Part shown: piece after piece, positions 4,505 through 5,818 of the stretch
Layout of the letters: the number at the start of each line of letters is the position of its first letter
How positions within the stretch are numbered: the first letter of the stretch is position 1
Source: JAKFWF01 sp041745515
GTDB lineage: Bacteria; Pseudomonadota; Alphaproteobacteria; Rhizobiales; Hyphomicrobiaceae
Assembly: GCA_041745515.1 (NCBI GenBank)
Contig: JBGTIU010000051.1
Location: 1-5,818, forward strand
DNA: 5,818 bases
Reading direction: 5' to 3'
The notes under the pieces: generated by a model
Databases searched by the model: none
The model's input: only the letters and a program-made list of their open reading frames with translations
What the model was told of the DNA's origin: nothing
Made by a program: the position numbers and the translations under genes

Positions 4505-5680
4505 CTATGCTGGCGACTGTGGTGCTGTACGCCGGACTGCCGCCACATCGTGGATACTTTGCAGGACCTTTGGGTGCTGACGGCCAAGCCGGTCGAGGTC
4601 TTCGCGGTCGAGCACGAGCGCCCGGACCCGCCCGAGTGCCCGCACGGTGTGCGACCGAGGTCTCTGTTCAAGCAGCGCCATTTCGCCGAGGAAGTCGCCC
4701 TCCTTCAGCAGGATGTCTCCGGCCTCACGCTCAACGACGACTTCACCGGAGACGATGAAGAACATGTTGTCGCCGGGCATGCCACGCCGCACCAGCACGT
4801 CGCCGGACTCGAAGGTGCGCGAGTAAAGCAGGGTAATGATCTGCGATACCGCGGTCGCATCGAGCCCGGCGAACAGCGGCACGCGTGCGACCAGCGACCA
4901 CGACACCATGAAGTCGCGTCGCGTGGATTCGCGGCTGAAGCCGGTCGCAATGATGCCGACCGGCAGCGCGAATGTGGCGATCCCAAGAATGATGATGACC
5001 CCGCCAAAGGCTCGGCCGAGGCCTGAGATCGGCACGACGTCGCCGTATCCGACCGTCGCCAATGTCACCACAGACCACCAGGCTGCGGCCGGAATGCTGC
5101 CGAACGCAATCGGTTGTAGATCGCGCTCGATGAAATACATGCCGGTGGCCGAAAACAACAACAGCGTCAGCATGATCATGAACGCGCCGAACAGCGCGCT
5201 GCGCTCCGCTGCAAGCACGCGCCCGAGCGAAACCAGCGCCGGCGTGTACCTCGCAATCTTCAAAAAGCGGAGCATCATCAGCGGCCAGGCGTCGGCGCCG
5301 ACGCCCCAGGCGATCAGCGCGGGCAGAAACGCCATCAGATCGATGATCTGCATGGGCTGGCTGGCAAACCGCAGGCGACCTTGCCACGCGGGCCCGGCGG
5401 CAAAGAACGGCAGCTCGACACACGACCAGATCCGCAAGCCGTACTCGATCGCAAACACCGCGACCGAAACGCTGTCGATCAGCTGGAACCACATGCCGTA
5501 GCTGGAGCGCAGGTCCGGCATCGACCACGCGGCACAAACGGCGACGTTCGCAAGGATCAGCAGGATCAGTGATAGATGCAGCACCGTCGACCGGAGTCCA
5601 TGCCGGATGCTTCCTTCCAGCAGATCAAGGACGGCGCGGCGCGTTCGGCTCCCGCCCTGCTGACCGCCCGCGTCCGCCAC
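4505..5680 (-). CDS. cyclic-nucleotide-gated potassium channel homologue (MloK1-like)
   Basis: A 391-aa inner-membrane ion channel, predicted to be a tetramer opened by cyclic nucleotide binding. Segments: S1 about 32-52, S2 63-84, S3 108-125, S4 131-154 with Arg138, Lys141 and Arg144 at three-residue spacing, S5 160-183, pore helix 195-208, S6 222-248. The selectivity filter is TVGYGD (209-214), the potassium signature. Residues 265-380 are a cyclic-nucleotide-binding domain. Its phosphate cassette is GDFLGEMALLEQRPRSHT (328-345), with Glu333 for the ribose and Arg342 for the phosphate, followed by the C helix. Mesorhizobium MloK1 (355 aa) has the same plan. Ser343 after the Arg is the residue type seen in cAMP-responsive bacterial channels, whereas vertebrate cGMP-gated channels have Thr. 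The GTG start at 5678-5680 has a consensus Shine-Dalgarno. It follows alaS by 26 nt and is probably co-transcribed. A general label would be ion transporter or cyclic nucleotide-binding protein. Confidence 0.95.
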   Translation of the reverse strand: MADAGGQQGGSRTRRAVLDLLEGSIRHGLRSTVLHLSLILLILANVAVCAAWSMPDLRSSYGMWFQLIDSVSVAVFAIEYGLRIWSCVELPFFAAGPAWQGRLRFASQPMQIIDLMAFLPALIAWGVGADAWPLMMLRFLKIARYTPALVSLGRVLAAERSALFGAFMIMLTLLLFSATGMYFIERDLQPIAFGSIPAAAWWSVVTLATVGYGDVVPISGLGRAFGGVIIILGIATFALPVGIIATGFSRESTRRDFMVSWSLVARVPLFAGLDATAVSQIITLLYSRTFESGDVLVRRGMPGDNMFFIVSGEVVVEREAGDILLKEGDFLGEMALLEQRPRSHTVRALGRVRALVLDREDLDRLGRQHPKVLQSIHDVAAVRRTAPQSPA

Positions 5681-5685
5681 GGCTG

Positions 5686-5692
5686 CACCTCC
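5686..5692 (-). promoter_or_regulatory. consensus ribosome binding site of the channel gene (GTG start)
   Basis: The minus strand reads GGAGGTG here, 5 nt before GTG 5680-5678. This near-perfect anti-16S match lies in the 26-nt gap after the alaS stop and fixes the non-ATG start. Confidence 0.85.
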
Positions 5693-5706
5693 GCGTTATC
5701 CTTGCA

Positions 5707-5818
5707 TCAGGCTCCGGCCAACTGCTTCACGCGCGCTTCGATGGCGGCGATGGCTTCACCCGCCTTCGCCCCATCGGGACCGCCGGCCTGCGCGAGGTCG
5801 GGCCGGCCGCCCCCTTTG
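5707..5818 (-). CDS. alaS: alanyl-tRNA synthetase, C-terminal end (partial)
   Basis: Only the last 36 codons and the TGA stop (5707-5709) are in the window; the gene continues beyond 5818. The peptide begins KGGGRPDLAQAGG, the near-invariant Gly-rich motif at the end of the DHHA1/C-Ala region of alanyl-tRNA synthetases. It continues PDGAKAGEAIAAIEARVKQL and ends LAGA. The full enzyme charges tRNA-Ala with alanine in the cytoplasm and is essential. Third positions are almost all G or C. The frame is intact and the stop is at the place expected for the family, so the gene appears to be complete at this end. It is upstream of the channel gene on the same strand, with a 26-nt gap and no terminator between them. 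Confidence 0.95.
   Translation of the reverse strand, partial: KGGGRPDLAQAGGPDGAKAGEAIAAIEARVKQLAGA

Noticed and set aside
4836..5501. 221-aa plus-strand frame antisense to the channel gene
   Set aside because: It is opposite a clearly recognised gene, rich in Ser/Arg/Pro, with no motif of its own.
4743..5537. 264-aa minus-strand frame in another phase of the channel gene
   Set aside because: It is Arg/His/Val-biased and overlaps a channel with clear pore and binding-domain motifs.
625..5680. Cyclase plus cyclic-nucleotide effector as a Pycsar/CBASS-like anti-phage system
   Set aside because: The cyclase has two PAS sensor domains and adenylate specificity residues. The effector is a MloK1-like K+ channel tied to alaS on the other strand, not an adjacent toxic effector. 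It looks like housekeeping signalling.

Overview
The window looks like chromosomal DNA of a high-GC alphaproteobacterium, most likely the Bradyrhizobium/Rhodopseudomonas/Nitrobacter group. The reasons are the GC-rich third codon positions, the tandem PAS_7-type plus class III cyclase architecture, the alaS end followed by a MloK1-like channel, and an inverted repeat built on TTTCGATGACAG. The genus is my inference from recollected family resemblance and was not searched.

Layout, left to right. Positions 1-222 carry no gene but hold a 19-bp inverted repeat (14-32/84-102) with smaller hairpins inside and after it. A 79-aa protein of unknown function follows (223-462, +). A 562-aa protein (625-2313, +) has two near-identical PAS domains, a helical linker and a complete class III nucleotidyl cyclase domain whose specificity residues (Lys370/Asp445) predict adenylate cyclase. 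Convergent to it are two minus-strand genes: a class II glutamine amidotransferase-like protein (2379-3179) and, upstream of that, a winged-helix protein with a coiled coil and an Ala-rich linker (3274-3861). Positions 3862-4196 are gene-free and include a strikingly AT-rich island (about 33% GC by hand count over 3901-4020) with direct and inverted repeats and a possible promoter. A small probable membrane protein (4197-4496, +) ends 8 nt from the end of a convergent cyclic-nucleotide-gated K+ channel homologue (4505-5680, -). The channel follows the 3' end of alaS (5707-5818, -) after only 26 nt and is probably co-transcribed with it.

How the genes may work together: the window contains both a predicted cAMP producer (PAS-cyclase) and a predicted cAMP-gated K+ channel, but they are about 2.2 kb apart and on opposite strands, so a functional link is only a hypothesis. 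The winged-helix protein could regulate its own AT-rich upstream region and the divergent small membrane protein. I found no mobile element with a transposase, CRISPR array, tRNA, rRNA or convincing defence system.
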